Assembly: GCA_963783335.1 (NCBI GenBank)
Contig: CAWAND010000010.1
Coordinates: 806,001 to 870,000, forward strand
DNA: 64,000 nt
Source of the DNA: CAWAND01 sp963783335
Lineage (GTDB): Bacteria > Chloroflexota > Anaerolineae > Anaerolineales > E44-bin32
Direction of reading: 5' to 3'
Both the position numbers and the translations under genes were made by a program. Shown piece by piece: positions 16,993-25,619 of this stretch (positions are counted from its first letter, which is position 1; every line of letters begins with the position of its first letter). The notes under the pieces are model-generated. The model saw nothing but the letters and a program-made list of their open reading frames with translations. It had not been told where the DNA came from and made no database searches.

Positions 16993-18462
16993 TTATGCCT
17001 CGTCGTCCGCTGGCGGGCCCAGGACCTGCAGCGCGTGTTCAAGCTCACTGCGGACAACTTGCGGATTGGCTTTGCCACCTGTGGATCGCATCACCTGCCC
17101 GAAGAACCACTGCGAAAGAGCGGACTTGCCGCCTACGAATTGTGCCACCTGATCCGGATTGTCTTTGAGCACCTGCTGGATGACAGGACGCAGGGAGTCG
17201 CGATCGTTGAGTTGGGCCAAACCTTGCTCGTCGACAATCTGGCGGGGGGCCTGGCCGGTGTCAAAGGTGCGCGACAGCACATCCTTGCCGGTGGTGGCAT
17301 TGATGGTGCCGTCTTCGACCATGTCAACCAGATCAGCCATGGCGGTCGGCGGCACGGGTGCGTCGGCGAGTTGTATTGAGGCTTGATTGAGCAATGCAAA
17401 GAACTCGCCGGTGATCCAGTTGGCGAGCTTGTCGGGAGCGGCGACCTCAGACGCCTCCACCGCAGCCTCAAAGTAATCGGCGACGGACGGATCGGCCGTG
17501 AGCACATCTGCGGCGTACGGCGTCAGGCCATAGGCCTGGACCAAGCGGATGCGACGGGCACGAGGCAGCTCGGGCAGCGAAGAGCGAATCTCATCAACCC
17601 AACCGGTGTCGACCACCAGTGGCGGCAGATCCGGCTCGGGAAAATAGCGGTAATCTTGGGCCTCTTCTTTGCCGCGCTGCGAAACCGTCACCTGTGCGGC
17701 CTCATCCCAGCCCAAGGTCTCCTGAACAATTGGCCGGCCGGCAGAGAGCTCAACTGCCTGACGATCGAGTTCGTGTTCGATAGCGCGCGCCATGCCTCGG
17801 AAGGAATTCAGGTTCTTAATCTCGACCCGCGTGCCGAGCGTCTCGCTGTCCTTGGGGCGAAGGGAGACGTTGGCTTCAAAGCGGATGACGCCTTTCTCCA
17901 TGTCGCCGCTGTTGACACCGAGGTACTGCAGCAGAGTGCGCAGAGCGGTGGCGTAGCCGATGACTTCGTCGACGGCGTGCAGATCCGGCTCGCTGACAAT
18001 CTCCAACAGGGGAACCCCAGAACGGTTGAAGTCGACCAAAGAATGGCCCTGGCGGTGGAAGAGCTTGCCAGTGTCTTCTTCCAAGTGAACCCGACGGACA
18101 CGGGCGCTTGACTCGCGCTCTTCGTCGACGCGAAACGTAAGCCGCCCGCCTTCAGCCAAAGGGGCTTCATACTGGGATATCTGGTAGCCCTTGGGCAGAT
18201 CGGGATAGAAGTAGTTCTTGCGGGCGAAAATGCTTCGTTCGGCGATCTGACAATCAAGCGCCAGGGCCACCCGCAGGGCATATTCGACGGCGCGGCGATT
18301 GATGACCGGAAGCGTACCTGGCTGGCCGGTGCAAATCTCACACACGGCGCTGTTGGGCTCGGCCCCCGTGGAATCGACCACGGCGCAGCCGCAGAACATC
18401 TTGGATTCGGTCAGGAGCTCGGCGTGAACCTCGAGACCGATGACAGGCTCATAAGAAGACAT
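16993..18462 (-). CDS. gatB: Asp-tRNA(Asn)/Glu-tRNA(Gln) amidotransferase subunit B
   Basis: 489 residues with SSYEPVIGLEVHAELLTESKMFCGC at the N-terminus, CEICTGQPGTLPVINRRAVEYAL, YPDLPKGYQISQYE and DFNRSGVPLLEIVSEPD. All are GatB signatures. The C-terminal YqeY-like tail ends QVVRSELEHAL. GatB binds the misacylated tRNA and activates the carboxyl group in the GatCAB complex. The ATG at 18462 has no ribosome-binding site. It is directly abutted by a TGTGA-N6-TCACA palindrome (18463-18478), so start-site control by that element or a leaderless message is possible. A GTG at 18477 is an alternative. Confidence 0.95.
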   Translation of the reverse strand: MSSYEPVIGLEVHAELLTESKMFCGCAVVDSTGAEPNSAVCEICTGQPGTLPVINRRAVEYALRVALALDCQIAERSIFARKNYFYPDLPKGYQISQYEAPLAEGGRLTFRVDEERESSARVRRVHLEEDTGKLFHRQGHSLVDFNRSGVPLLEIVSEPDLHAVDEVIGYATALRTLLQYLGVNSGDMEKGVIRFEANVSLRPKDSETLGTRVEIKNLNSFRGMARAIEHELDRQAVELSAGRPIVQETLGWDEAAQVTVSQRGKEEAQDYRYFPEPDLPPLVVDTGWVDEIRSSLPELPRARRIRLVQAYGLTPYAADVLTADPSVADYFEAAVEASEVAAPDKLANWITGEFFALLNQASIQLADAPVPPTAMADLVDMVEDGTINATTGKDVLSRTFDTGQAPRQIVDEQGLAQLNDRDSLRPVIQQVLKDNPDQVAQFVGGKSALSQWFFGQVMRSTGGKANPQVVRSELEHALQVLGPPADDEA

Positions 18463-18478
18463 TGTGAAAACTTTCACA
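18463..18478. repeat. TGTGA-N6-TCACA palindrome, copy 3
   Basis: Perfect inverted repeat TGTGA-AAACTT-TCACA, preceded by T. It lies 26 bp after the stop of the aminotransferase gene and touches the gatB ATG, occupying the place where a ribosome-binding site would be expected. Confidence 0.7.
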
Positions 18479-18504
18479 CACTCGGCCGGCGCTGGAATCG
18501 GCGA

Positions 18505-19665
18505 CTAGCCATGACGCTGCATAAAGCGCTGCATGCGGTCGAGCGCCCTTTCCAGATCCTCATAGGCGGTGGCGTAAGAGCAGCGGACGAATGAACGGCT
18601 GTCGCCGAAGGCGTTACCCGGGACGACGGCCACCTTCTCCTCCTCGAGCAGCTGGTTGGCAAAGGTTTCGTCGTCCATCCCCGACGCCTCAATGGAAGGA
18701 AAGACGTAGAAAGCGCCCAGCGGCTCAAAGGCCGTGAGGCCGAGGTCGTTCAGCCCGCCGACCATCAGTTGACGCCGGCGATCGTATTCGGCCCGCATCT
18801 TCTCCACGTGCTCGTCGCCGTTGGTGAGGGCCTCGATGGCGGCCACCTGGGCCATGGTTGGTGCGGACATGATGGTGTACTGGTGGACCTTGCGCATGGC
18901 GGCCAGGATCTTGGGAGGTGCGGCGGCGTAGCCGATGCGCCAGCCGGTCATGGCATAGTCCTTGGAAAAGCCCCCCAGGGTGATCGTGCGCTGGCGCGCC
19001 CCGGCCAGCGAAGCGAAGCACACGTGGTCGTGGTCGCCGTAGACAAGCCGGTCGTAGATTTCGTCCGAGATGACCAACAGGTCATGTTTGGCGGCCAGGT
19101 CGGCCAGGGCTTGCGCCGTGGTGCGCGTAAGGACGGCGCCGGTTGGATTGTTGGGATAGCCGATCAGCAGCGCCTTGGTCTTGGGCGTGATAAGGGCTTC
19201 GACGGCTTCGGCAGTGACCTGGAAAGCATCTTCCAACCGCGTTGGAAGCGGCACGGGCGTGCCCCCAGCAAAAATCACCTCGGGCTGGTAGGAGACGAAA
19301 CACGGTGTGGGCACGATGACTTCATCGCCCGGGTTGATGGTGGCCGTCAAGGCCAGATAGAGGGCCTCGGAAACGCCGACCGTGATCAGCAGCTCCGTCT
19401 CCGGGTCGTAGTCGACGTCATACAAGCGCTTGAGGTGGGATGCCAATGCCTGTCGCAGCTCGAGCATCCCCGAGTTGGAGGTGTACTTGGTCTCGCCCCG
19501 CTCCAAAGACTGGATGCCGGCACGGATGACGGGCGATGGGGTAGTGAAATCCGGCTCCCCGATGCCGAGAGAGATGACATCGTCCATGGTGGCGGCGATG
19601 TCAAAAAAGCGCCGTATGCCGGAGGGGGGAACCCTCTCCACACGATCGGCTACAAAGTCTCGCAT
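18505..19665 (-). CDS. PLP-dependent class I/II aminotransferase (aspartate aminotransferase-like)
   Basis: 386 residues, fold-type I. Visible features are SLGIGEPDFTTP, YTSNSGMLELRQALA, TVGVSEALYLAL, GYPNNPTGAVL, ISDEIYDRLVY and GGFSKDYAMTGWRIGY, in which the Lys of FSKD is the PLP Schiff-base residue. This subgroup is annotated as aspartate or aromatic/N-acetyl-diaminopimelate aminotransferase, and the exact amino acid cannot be fixed. It differs from the tyrosine-cluster aminotransferase at 12791-13990. It lies between a small DUF6504-like gene and gatB on the same strand. Confidence 0.88.
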   Translation of the reverse strand: MRDFVADRVERVPPSGIRRFFDIAATMDDVISLGIGEPDFTTPSPVIRAGIQSLERGETKYTSNSGMLELRQALASHLKRLYDVDYDPETELLITVGVSEALYLALTATINPGDEVIVPTPCFVSYQPEVIFAGGTPVPLPTRLEDAFQVTAEAVEALITPKTKALLIGYPNNPTGAVLTRTTAQALADLAAKHDLLVISDEIYDRLVYGDHDHVCFASLAGARQRTITLGGFSKDYAMTGWRIGYAAAPPKILAAMRKVHQYTIMSAPTMAQVAAIEALTNGDEHVEKMRAEYDRRRQLMVGGLNDLGLTAFEPLGAFYVFPSIEASGMDDETFANQLLEEEKVAVVPGNAFGDSRSFVRCSYATAYEDLERALDRMQRFMQRHG

Positions 19666-19728
19666 TATCCGATCCCTTCATGGAACGCGTCGGGCCTGGA
19701 CCCATGCCCAGGCGGTCGGTTAGGCTGG

Positions 19729-19956
19729 CTAAAGGGCATGGATCCGCCATTCATCGTACAGTTCGCCATAGAAAAGCTCAAATCTTCGTCCATCGGATGT
19801 TCGCACACGAAAGCGCCTGCCACCGGGAATGCGCCACCGGGCCTCGACGTCTTCGATCTCCAAGCGGATCCCTTCCCAGCGCAGGGCCACCGGTCGCTCG
19901 GCATAAGTGTAGCCGGAGTGGCACTCAACCGGGGGTTCTGTGGGCGTCGAGCTCAC
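19729..19956 (-). CDS. small conserved protein (DUF6504-like)
   Basis: 75 residues, soluble, rich in aromatic and Arg residues. The pattern of a Pro, then LRWEGIRLEIEDVEARWRIPGGRRFRV, then DGRRFELFYGELYDEW resembles DUF6504 proteins, a small beta-rich family with no established function. The frame is in phase with the surrounding operon strand and lies 48 bp downstream of the nucleotidyltransferase gene. I recognise the pattern rather than a proven homologue, and the biological role is unknown. Confidence 0.55.
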   Translation of the reverse strand: MSSTPTEPPVECHSGYTYAERPVALRWEGIRLEIEDVEARWRIPGGRRFRVRTSDGRRFELFYGELYDEWRIHAL

Positions 19957-20004
19957 CTTGCGTGCTCCAGTCGGACCGTGATCGGCCAGGAATGGTCACA
20001 CACG

Positions 20005-21012
20005 TCAGCTCTCATAAGGTGCGAATCCGACTTCAGATGAATCGCCGACATTCAGGGTTCGGTAGCGGCCGGTGACACGAGCGTCGCGGCCGATAACCGA
20101 GTTGGAGAGCATGCTGTCGGCGATATGTGACTCGGCATCGATAATCGATTCCCTGATCAATGAGTGTTCGACGGTGCAACCGGGGCCGATGCTGACGTGC
20201 GGGCCGATCACGGACTCGATGATCGTGGCGCTTGGGTCGACGAAGACCGGCGGCACGATCACAACGCCCTCCCGCGTCCGGGCCTGGGCTGAATTGTCCC
20301 GACCATGGTCGAGCAAGTACAGGTTGGTGTCGAGCAGAGGACCCGGCTTGCCGCAGTCCTGCCAAACGTCGACGGCCTCGATGCGCATCTCCAGGCCGTC
20401 CTGGAGCATGAAGTTAATGGCGTCGGCCAGATAGTACTCCCCGCCGAGCTGCTTGTCTTGGTCCATCTGGCGTTCGATGGCGCTCAGCAAATCTGCCGCT
20501 TCCTGGAAATAGTAGAAACCGACCACCGCCAGGTTGTTGCTCACATCTTGCGGCTTCTCGATCAAACGGGTTACCCACCCGTCGTCGTTGACTTCCGCCA
20601 CGCCAAAGCGGCGCGGATCGGGGACGGCTTTGACCCAGGCCACGGCCTCGGCGGTCTCGTCCGGGAGGCCCGAAAGATCGGTTTCGATCAGGGTGTCCAC
20701 GAAGACCATCAACATTGGCCCATGCAGGCCTTCGCGGGCCAGCCAAATGGCGTGGGACTGGCCAAGCATCTCGGATTGCTCGACGTAGCGAGTAGAAAGA
20801 TGGGGGTAGGCAGACCCGACATAGGCTTGTATCTGTTCGCCGAGGTAGCCGACGATGAATATGACTTCGTCCAATTCCGGCAGGCTGCTGAACATGTCGA
20901 GGACATGCCCGAGGACCGGCTTGCCGGCCACCGACACCAGTGGCTTGGGCTTGGACCATGTGTGAGGGCGAAGCCGGGTCCCAAAGCCGGCAGTCGGGAT
21001 CACGATCTTCAT
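20005..21012 (-). CDS. sugar-phosphate nucleotidyltransferase (glucose-1-phosphate thymidylyl/uridylyltransferase-like)
   Basis: 335 residues. The N-terminal nucleotidyltransferase fold shows KIVIPTAGFGTRLRPHTWSKPKPLV, with the GxGTRLRP nucleotide loop and metal/phosphate-binding Lys, then GKPVLGHVLD and VFVDTLIETD. The C-terminal third holds hexapeptide-like repeats (VFVDPSATIIESVIGPHVSIGPGCTVEHSLI), a short left-handed beta helix. It likely makes an NDP-sugar from a sugar 1-phosphate for cell-envelope glycans. Start ATG at 21012 overlaps the gatA stop by 4 bp, so the genes are translationally linked. The sugar cannot be assigned. Confidence 0.82.
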   Translation of the reverse strand: MKIVIPTAGFGTRLRPHTWSKPKPLVSVAGKPVLGHVLDMFSSLPELDEVIFIVGYLGEQIQAYVGSAYPHLSTRYVEQSEMLGQSHAIWLAREGLHGPMLMVFVDTLIETDLSGLPDETAEAVAWVKAVPDPRRFGVAEVNDDGWVTRLIEKPQDVSNNLAVVGFYYFQEAADLLSAIERQMDQDKQLGGEYYLADAINFMLQDGLEMRIEAVDVWQDCGKPGPLLDTNLYLLDHGRDNSAQARTREGVVIVPPVFVDPSATIIESVIGPHVSIGPGCTVEHSLIRESIIDAESHIADSMLSNSVIGRDARVTGRYRTLNVGDSSEVGFAPYES

Positions 21013-22482
21013 AGGGCGGGATGCTCCTTGTGCCATGCGGTCTCGGATTGGTAGGCTTGCGCAGCACGGAAGAGCACCGGCTCGTTGAGCGGAGACCCCA
21101 GCAGCTGCATGCCAATCGGCAAACCTTCGGCATCGAAGCCCACCGGGAAAGCAAGCCCCGGAACGCCGGCGAGGTTGGCTGGCAGAGTGAACACGTCTTC
21201 CAGGTACATCGATAGCGGATCTTCCCCGTGTTCGCCAATCTTGAAGGCTGTTGTGGGCGTGATGGGGCAGGCGATGGCGTCGACTTGCTCGAATGCCTGA
21301 TCGAAGTCGTGCTTGATCAACGTGCGCACGCGCTGTGCCTGTCCGTAATAGGCGTCGTAGTAGCCAGCGGAGAGGGCATAGGTGCCCAGCATGATCCGCC
21401 GCTTGACCTCCGGCCCGAACAGGTTGCCGCGGGTCTCGAGATAGCTTTCTAGCAAATCTCCCGCCCCGGACCGCGGCCCAAAGCGCACGCCATCGAAGCG
21501 GGCCAGATTGGCGGAAGCCTCAGACGGAGCCACAAGGTAGTACACGGGGAGGGCGAGATCGGTGTGAGGCAGGCTGATCGTCTTGATGGTGGCGCCCAAA
21601 ACCCGCATCACATCGACGGCTGCGCGTACGGCTTGGCTGATGGACTCCTGCAGGCCGTCGATGAAATACTCTTCCGGGACCCCGATGGCCAGTCGTGACA
21701 AGTCGGAAGTTTCAGAAGTTAGATCTGGCACCGGCGCCCGAAGGGAAGTTGAGTTCGAGCGGATCATGCCCGGCCATGGCTGTGAAGACGGGGCCCAGGT
21801 CGGCGGCTGTGCGGGCCAAGGCACCGACAGTATCCAGGGAAGAACCGTAGGCAATCAGCCCGTAGCGAGAGACACGTCCGTAGGATGGCTTGATCCCAGT
21901 GACCCCGCAGAAGGCAGCCGGCTGCCGAATTGAGCCCCCTGTGTCGCTGCCCAAGGCGAGCGGGGCGAAACCGGCGGCCACAGCGGCGGCCGACCCCCCC
22001 GAGGAACCACCGGGGACGCGGCGTGTGTCCCACGGGTTGTGCGTCGGGCCGTAGGCCGAGTTCTCGGTTGACGAACCCATGGCGAATTCGTCCGTGTTGG
22101 TCTTGCCCAGCACGACGATTCCTTGGTCGATCAGCCGGGCGACACTGGTCGCCGTGTAGGTCGGGCGGTAGCCGTCGAGTATCTTCGACCCGGCTGTGGC
22201 CTGGACACCGTCAACGCAGAGCACATCTTTCACGGCCGTGGGAACTCCGCAGACGGCAGGGGGTGGTTCGCCGCCTGCTTTCCGCCACGCGGCAAAGCGT
22301 TGATCGGCTGCTTCGGCCTGCTGAAGGGCGAGCTCCGGAGTCAGGGCCAAGAACGCATGGATCTGATCGTCGAAGGCCCCGATTCGGTTCAAATGAGCTT
22401 GGGTCAATTCCACCGAGCTGACGTCGCCCGACCGCAGCAGGGCGGCGGCTTCAGTCAGGCTCAAGTAGTCTGGAGTAGACAT
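21009..22482 (-). CDS. gatA: Asp-tRNA(Asn)/Glu-tRNA(Gln) amidotransferase subunit A, frameshifted
   Basis: The amidase catalytic subunit is split over two frames. The first part (22482 down to about 21754) has AVKDVLCVDG (catalytic Lys), GKTNTDEFAMGSSTENSAYG, PGGSSGGSAAAVAAG and GSDTGGSIRQPA (nucleophile Ser), and runs off into a stop at 21712. The second part (about 21753 down to 21009) continues with STSLRAPVPD, RRIMLGTYALSAGYYDAYY and the normal C-terminus. Dropping one base at 21753 restores DPLESTSLRAPVPD and a protein of about 490 residues, the usual GatA length. Because gatB and gatC are intact, a sequence error or a very recent mutation is more likely than a decayed gene. Confidence 0.85.
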
Positions 22483-22507
22483 GTGATGAGATCGCAGGTG
22501 GGCTGTA

Positions 22508-22804
22508 TCAGCGGTCGGGGCCCAGCACAGGAGGCACCTGGAACATCCCCTCATCCACGCTTGGGGCGTTTGACAGCAGTGCCTGCCTCGGCGTCGATGG
22601 CCGTGCTTCGTCGGGGCGGAGTGGCGCGGCCATGGGCAGCACGCTGGATGTCGGGGGCAAATGGTCCGTATCCACCGTCTGAAGGCGCTGGACGTGATCG
22701 AGGATATCTGATAGCTGGGAGGCATAGCGCTCTTCCTCGGCCGGGGTCAGTTTCAGCCGGGCGAGCTGAGCAATATGCCGCACCTCGTCGAGAGTAAGAT
22801 GCAT
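22508..22804 (-). CDS. gatC: Asp-tRNA(Asn)/Glu-tRNA(Gln) amidotransferase subunit C
   Basis: 98 residues of the expected size. The N-terminal helix LTLDEVRHIAQLARLKLTPAEEERYASQLSDILDHVQRL is the GatC hallmark, and the tail contains PLRPDEARPS and the closing FQVPPVL, which wrap around GatA. It stabilises the GatA-GatB pair. It heads the gatC-gatA-nucleotidyltransferase-aminotransferase-gatB-gdhA run. An extended -10 (TG-C-TATAAT, 22815-22820 on the minus strand) predicts a leader of only about 4 nt before the ATG, so translation may be leaderless or nearly so. Confidence 0.92.
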   Translation of the reverse strand: MHLTLDEVRHIAQLARLKLTPAEEERYASQLSDILDHVQRLQTVDTDHLPPTSSVLPMAAPLRPDEARPSTPRQALLSNAPSVDEGMFQVPPVLGPDR

Positions 22805-22814
22805 GATGAGGCGA

Positions 22815-22823
22815 ATTATAGCA
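22815..22823 (-). promoter_or_regulatory. extended -10 promoter of gatC operon
   Basis: TGCTATAAT on the minus strand (extended TGn plus perfect TATAAT). Predicted +1 is about 22808, four bases before the gatC ATG. It is divergent from the ABC operon promoter at 22871. Confidence 0.5.
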
Positions 22824-22870
22824 GACGCATGCTGCCAGCCGTCGTTGAGCGATGGCTGCGAGAGACGGTT

Positions 22871-22876
22871 TATAAT
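22871..22876 (+). promoter_or_regulatory. -10 element of ABC exporter operon
   Basis: TATAAT on the plus strand, 51 bp before the TTG start of the ATPase gene. A weak TTGAGC 20 bp upstream is the only -35 candidate. Together with the gatC promoter it forms a divergent intergenic region. Confidence 0.4.
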
Positions 22877-22926
22877 GGACCGGCTTCTGTTTCATGAGAA
22901 TGAGATCGAAATTAAGGGGAGCCGGG

Positions 22927-23898
22927 TTGAACGCAATCGAAGTCGAAGGGCTACGGCGCGTCTACAAGGCCACCATCGGCGTCATTCGCCGCAAGGTTAA
23001 AGAAGTCGAGGCCGTCGACGACATCAGTTTTAGCGTCGTGGGCGGCGAACTTTTCGGGCTGCTGGGGCCAAACGGGGCCGGAAAGACGACGACGGTCAAG
23101 ATGCTGACCACCCTGCTCCTGCCGACCGCCGGCACGGCCAGGGTGCTTGGTTACGATGTGGTCGAAACCCCCGGCCCGGTCCGATCTCGGATCGGATTTA
23201 TCTTTGGGGGCGAACGCGGTTTGTACTGGCGCTTGAGCGGGAACGACAACCTGCGCTACTTCGCCAGCCTGTACCATGTGGACCCCGACGTGGCGCACCA
23301 GCGGATTCCCTACCTAATGGACATGGTCGGCCTACAGGCAAGGGGCAACGAGAAGGTCGAGGGCTACTCGCGTGGTATGAAGCAGCGGTTGCACATCGCC
23401 CGTACGCTTCTGCATGATCCAGAAGTGCTCTTCTTGGACGAGCCGACCATTGGCTTGGATCCCGTGGGGGCACGCGAGCTGCGCCAGGTGGTCCGCAATC
23501 TTCAATCTGAATCCAAGACGATCTTGCTAACAACCCACTACATGTTTGAAGCCGATTTACTGTGCGATCGGATCGCGGTCATCAACCACGGCCGGATTGT
23601 GGCCATGGATACGCCCTCCGGCCTGAAGAAGAATGTCAGCGATCTGTCGGTGATCGAGATCGAAGTTTTCGGCATTCCCGATGAGGTGGTGGAAACACTC
23701 CGCCAGAGTCCGGCCGTTCATTCGGTCTCGGTGGAGAATCGTGACCAACGTCAAGCGCTGCTGGTCCATTCACCGCTGGGATCAGAGGCCGTGCCGGAGC
23801 TTCTGGCAAGCCTGGACGGAACCCGGGTGGGCAAAGTGACCGTGCGTGAGCCGACGCTTGAGGACGCTTACGTGCGCCTGGTGGCGGAGACAGGCTGA
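22927..23898 (+). CDS. ABC-2 type exporter, ATP-binding protein
   Basis: About 323 residues with one ABC domain. Walker A is GPNGAGKTTT, the signature is YSRGMKQRLHIA (a degenerate SRGMKQ C-loop common in DrrA/NatA-type exporters), Walker B is VLFLDEPTIGLDP and the switch His is in LLTTHYMFEAD. A C-terminal extension of about 80 residues follows, as in drug/lipid exporter ATPases. The TTG start at 22927 follows AGGGGA. The frame is open further upstream without a better site. The stop overlaps the ATG of the first permease, so ATPase and permeases are co-expressed. Cargo is unknown. Confidence 0.85.
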   Translation: MNAIEVEGLRRVYKATIGVIRRKVKEVEAVDDISFSVVGGELFGLLGPNGAGKTTTVKMLTTLLLPTAGTARVLGYDVVETPGPVRSRIGFIFGGERGLYWRLSGNDNLRYFASLYHVDPDVAHQRIPYLMDMVGLQARGNEKVEGYSRGMKQRLHIARTLLHDPEVLFLDEPTIGLDPVGARELRQVVRNLQSESKTILLTTHYMFEADLLCDRIAVINHGRIVAMDTPSGLKKNVSDLSVIEIEVFGIPDEVVETLRQSPAVHSVSVENRDQRQALLVHSPLGSEAVPELLASLDGTRVGKVTVREPTLEDAYVRLVAETG

Positions 23899-24731
23899 TG
23901 GGGGCAACAGTGGATGAGCCCCGCTCGTCGGAGGGACGAAGCACTCCGTGGTTGGCCAATCTGCGGGTGGTGGCGACGACCTGCGAAATGGCCCTCAAGC
24001 ACGCGGCGACAGATTCTTTCATTATCTTCGCCGTATTCGTCCAGCCTCTGATCATCGCCTTGCTCGGTCTGTATATGCTGCGCGAACGGGGCGGCGACTA
24101 TGCGATTTTCGTTGTCGTTGGGAGTGGGCTAACCGGGTTGTGGAGCAGCTTGCTCTTCGTCAGCGGGGGCGCTCTCAACCAGGAGCGCTGGAGCGGCACG
24201 CTTGAGAGCTTGGTGGGGATGCCGACCTCGCTGGAAGTGGTCGTGTTCGGCAAGAATCTGGCCTACGTAACCCAATCGTTGGGTTCGATGGTTCTGGCCT
24301 ATGCCCTGGCCTCGTTGTTGTTCGGGACGCCCCTTCACGTTGCCCAGCCGCTGCTCTTCTTGGCTTCCATTATCTTAACCACAGTCTCCTTCGTCTGCTT
24401 GGGCCTATTGCTGGCACCGATGTTTGTCGCCAATCCGGACATCCGCAACTTCGTCAATGCGCTAGAGTATCCGATGTACATTCTGGCGGGCTTTCTGTTT
24501 CCCATCGCCCTGCTTCCGGGGTGGACCACGCCCCTTAGCTACGTTTTGGCGCCATATTGGGCCGCCGAAGCGCTGCACGCTGCTTCGACCGGCACGGCCG
24601 CGCTCAACAACATGGCTCTCGATTGGGGCATGCTGCTGGTGCTCGGTGCAGCCTACGTCTTGATCGGGCGTTGGCTGTTTCGGGTCTTCCTGCGCAAGGC
24701 GCGGCAGGACGCCACGTTGGATTTCTTTTAG
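23898..24731 (+). CDS. ABC-2 type exporter permease 1
   Basis: 277 residues with a charged N-terminus and six predicted membrane segments, the ABC-2 permease pattern. The stretch LNQERWSGTLESLVGMP between helices 2 and 3 is the characteristic coupling segment with conserved E and GT. It overlaps the ATPase gene by one base and is followed 15 bp later by a second permease of the same type, so the exporter is probably a heterodimeric membrane part with two copies of one ATPase. The transported molecule cannot be inferred. Confidence 0.8.
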   Translation: MGATVDEPRSSEGRSTPWLANLRVVATTCEMALKHAATDSFIIFAVFVQPLIIALLGLYMLRERGGDYAIFVVVGSGLTGLWSSLLFVSGGALNQERWSGTLESLVGMPTSLEVVVFGKNLAYVTQSLGSMVLAYALASLLFGTPLHVAQPLLFLASIILTTVSFVCLGLLLAPMFVANPDIRNFVNALEYPMYILAGFLFPIALLPGWTTPLSYVLAPYWAAEALHAASTGTAALNNMALDWGMLLVLGAAYVLIGRWLFRVFLRKARQDATLDFF

Positions 24732-24746
24732 GACTCTGCCTCAAGG

Positions 24747-25574
24747 ATGAACATGGAAGCTGCACGGTCACCCATCCACAGACTGACGGCCAATATTCGT
24801 CTCTTCTACGAAGGGGCGTACCTCTCCTATGTGGCCTTGTTCACTTGGTTTGCTCCCTGGACCTACCTGGCATCCAAGGTCATCATGCCGCTGGGCCAAA
24901 TCCTCTTCTTCACCTATCTGGGCACCTACGCCACTGGCCCGGCGAGCGCGGATTTCTACGTCATCGGCAACGCCGTGCAACTGGCGGCTATCAGCGGGGT
25001 CTACGGCGTGACGATGAGCATCGGGGGTGACCGCTGGTCGGGGACCCTCCCCTATCTGTTCGGTGCACCTGCCAACCGCCTGACAATCTTTGTTGGCAGG
25101 GCAGCCATCCACGTGGTTGACGGGATGATTGGTGTCGCCTTCGGGCTGGCCTGGGGTGCGTTGCTGCTGGGGCTGGACCTTTCCCGTACCGACCCGCTTG
25201 CCCTGACCTTGACCATCGTGGTGACCGCCTTCAGCACGTCCGGACTGGGCCTGATGCTGGGCAGCTTGAGCTTGATCACGGTCAACGTGATGTTCGTCAA
25301 CAACCTGATCTACTTCATGCTCCTGATTTTCTCCGGCTCGAATCTCGATCTGACCAAGCTGCCGGCCATCATGCAGGCCGTATCGCAAGGAATCCCTTTG
25401 ACGCGAGGCATTGCATCGGCGCGCTTGATCATCGCCGGTGGCAGCCTGGCGGAGGTGACGCCGCTGCTGATGCAGGAAGTCGGCATCGGCCTGATCTACG
25501 CGCTGGTTGGCTACGCTATGTTCCGTTGGTTTGAGATCCAGGCCAAGCGGCGCGGCACGCTCGAGGTGGTGTAG
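24747..25574 (+). CDS. ABC-2 type exporter permease 2
   Basis: 275 residues, six hydrophobic segments, with the ABC-2 element GGDRWSGTLPYLFGAP matching the equivalent segment of permease 1. Similarity in layout suggests the two permeases arose by duplication and pair with each other. Start ATG 24747 follows an AAGGATGA sequence acting as a ribosome-binding site. It is the last gene of the operon, and its stop is followed after 9 bp by a TGTGA-N6-TCACA palindrome. Confidence 0.8.
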   Translation: MNMEAARSPIHRLTANIRLFYEGAYLSYVALFTWFAPWTYLASKVIMPLGQILFFTYLGTYATGPASADFYVIGNAVQLAAISGVYGVTMSIGGDRWSGTLPYLFGAPANRLTIFVGRAAIHVVDGMIGVAFGLAWGALLLGLDLSRTDPLALTLTIVVTAFSTSGLGLMLGSLSLITVNVMFVNNLIYFMLLIFSGSNLDLTKLPAIMQAVSQGIPLTRGIASARLIIAGGSLAEVTPLLMQEVGIGLIYALVGYAMFRWFEIQAKRRGTLEVV

Positions 25575-25583
25575 CGGCCTGAT

Positions 25584-25599
25584 TGTGAGGGCCTTCACA
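25584..25599. repeat. TGTGA-N6-TCACA palindrome, copy 4
   Basis: Perfect inverted repeat TGTGA-GGGCCT-TCACA, preceded by T. It lies between the converging ends of the ABC permease gene (9 bp away) and the lamin-tail gene (20 bp away), with no promoter role apparent. Confidence 0.7.
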
Positions 25600-25619
25600 A
25601 CCACATCCATTGTCCCCGC

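Noticed and set aside
24768..25610. Minus-strand open frame of 280 codons, His/Gln-rich
   Set aside because: It mirrors the ABC permease gene. Its low hydrophobicity and lack of family motifs mark it as a shadow frame.
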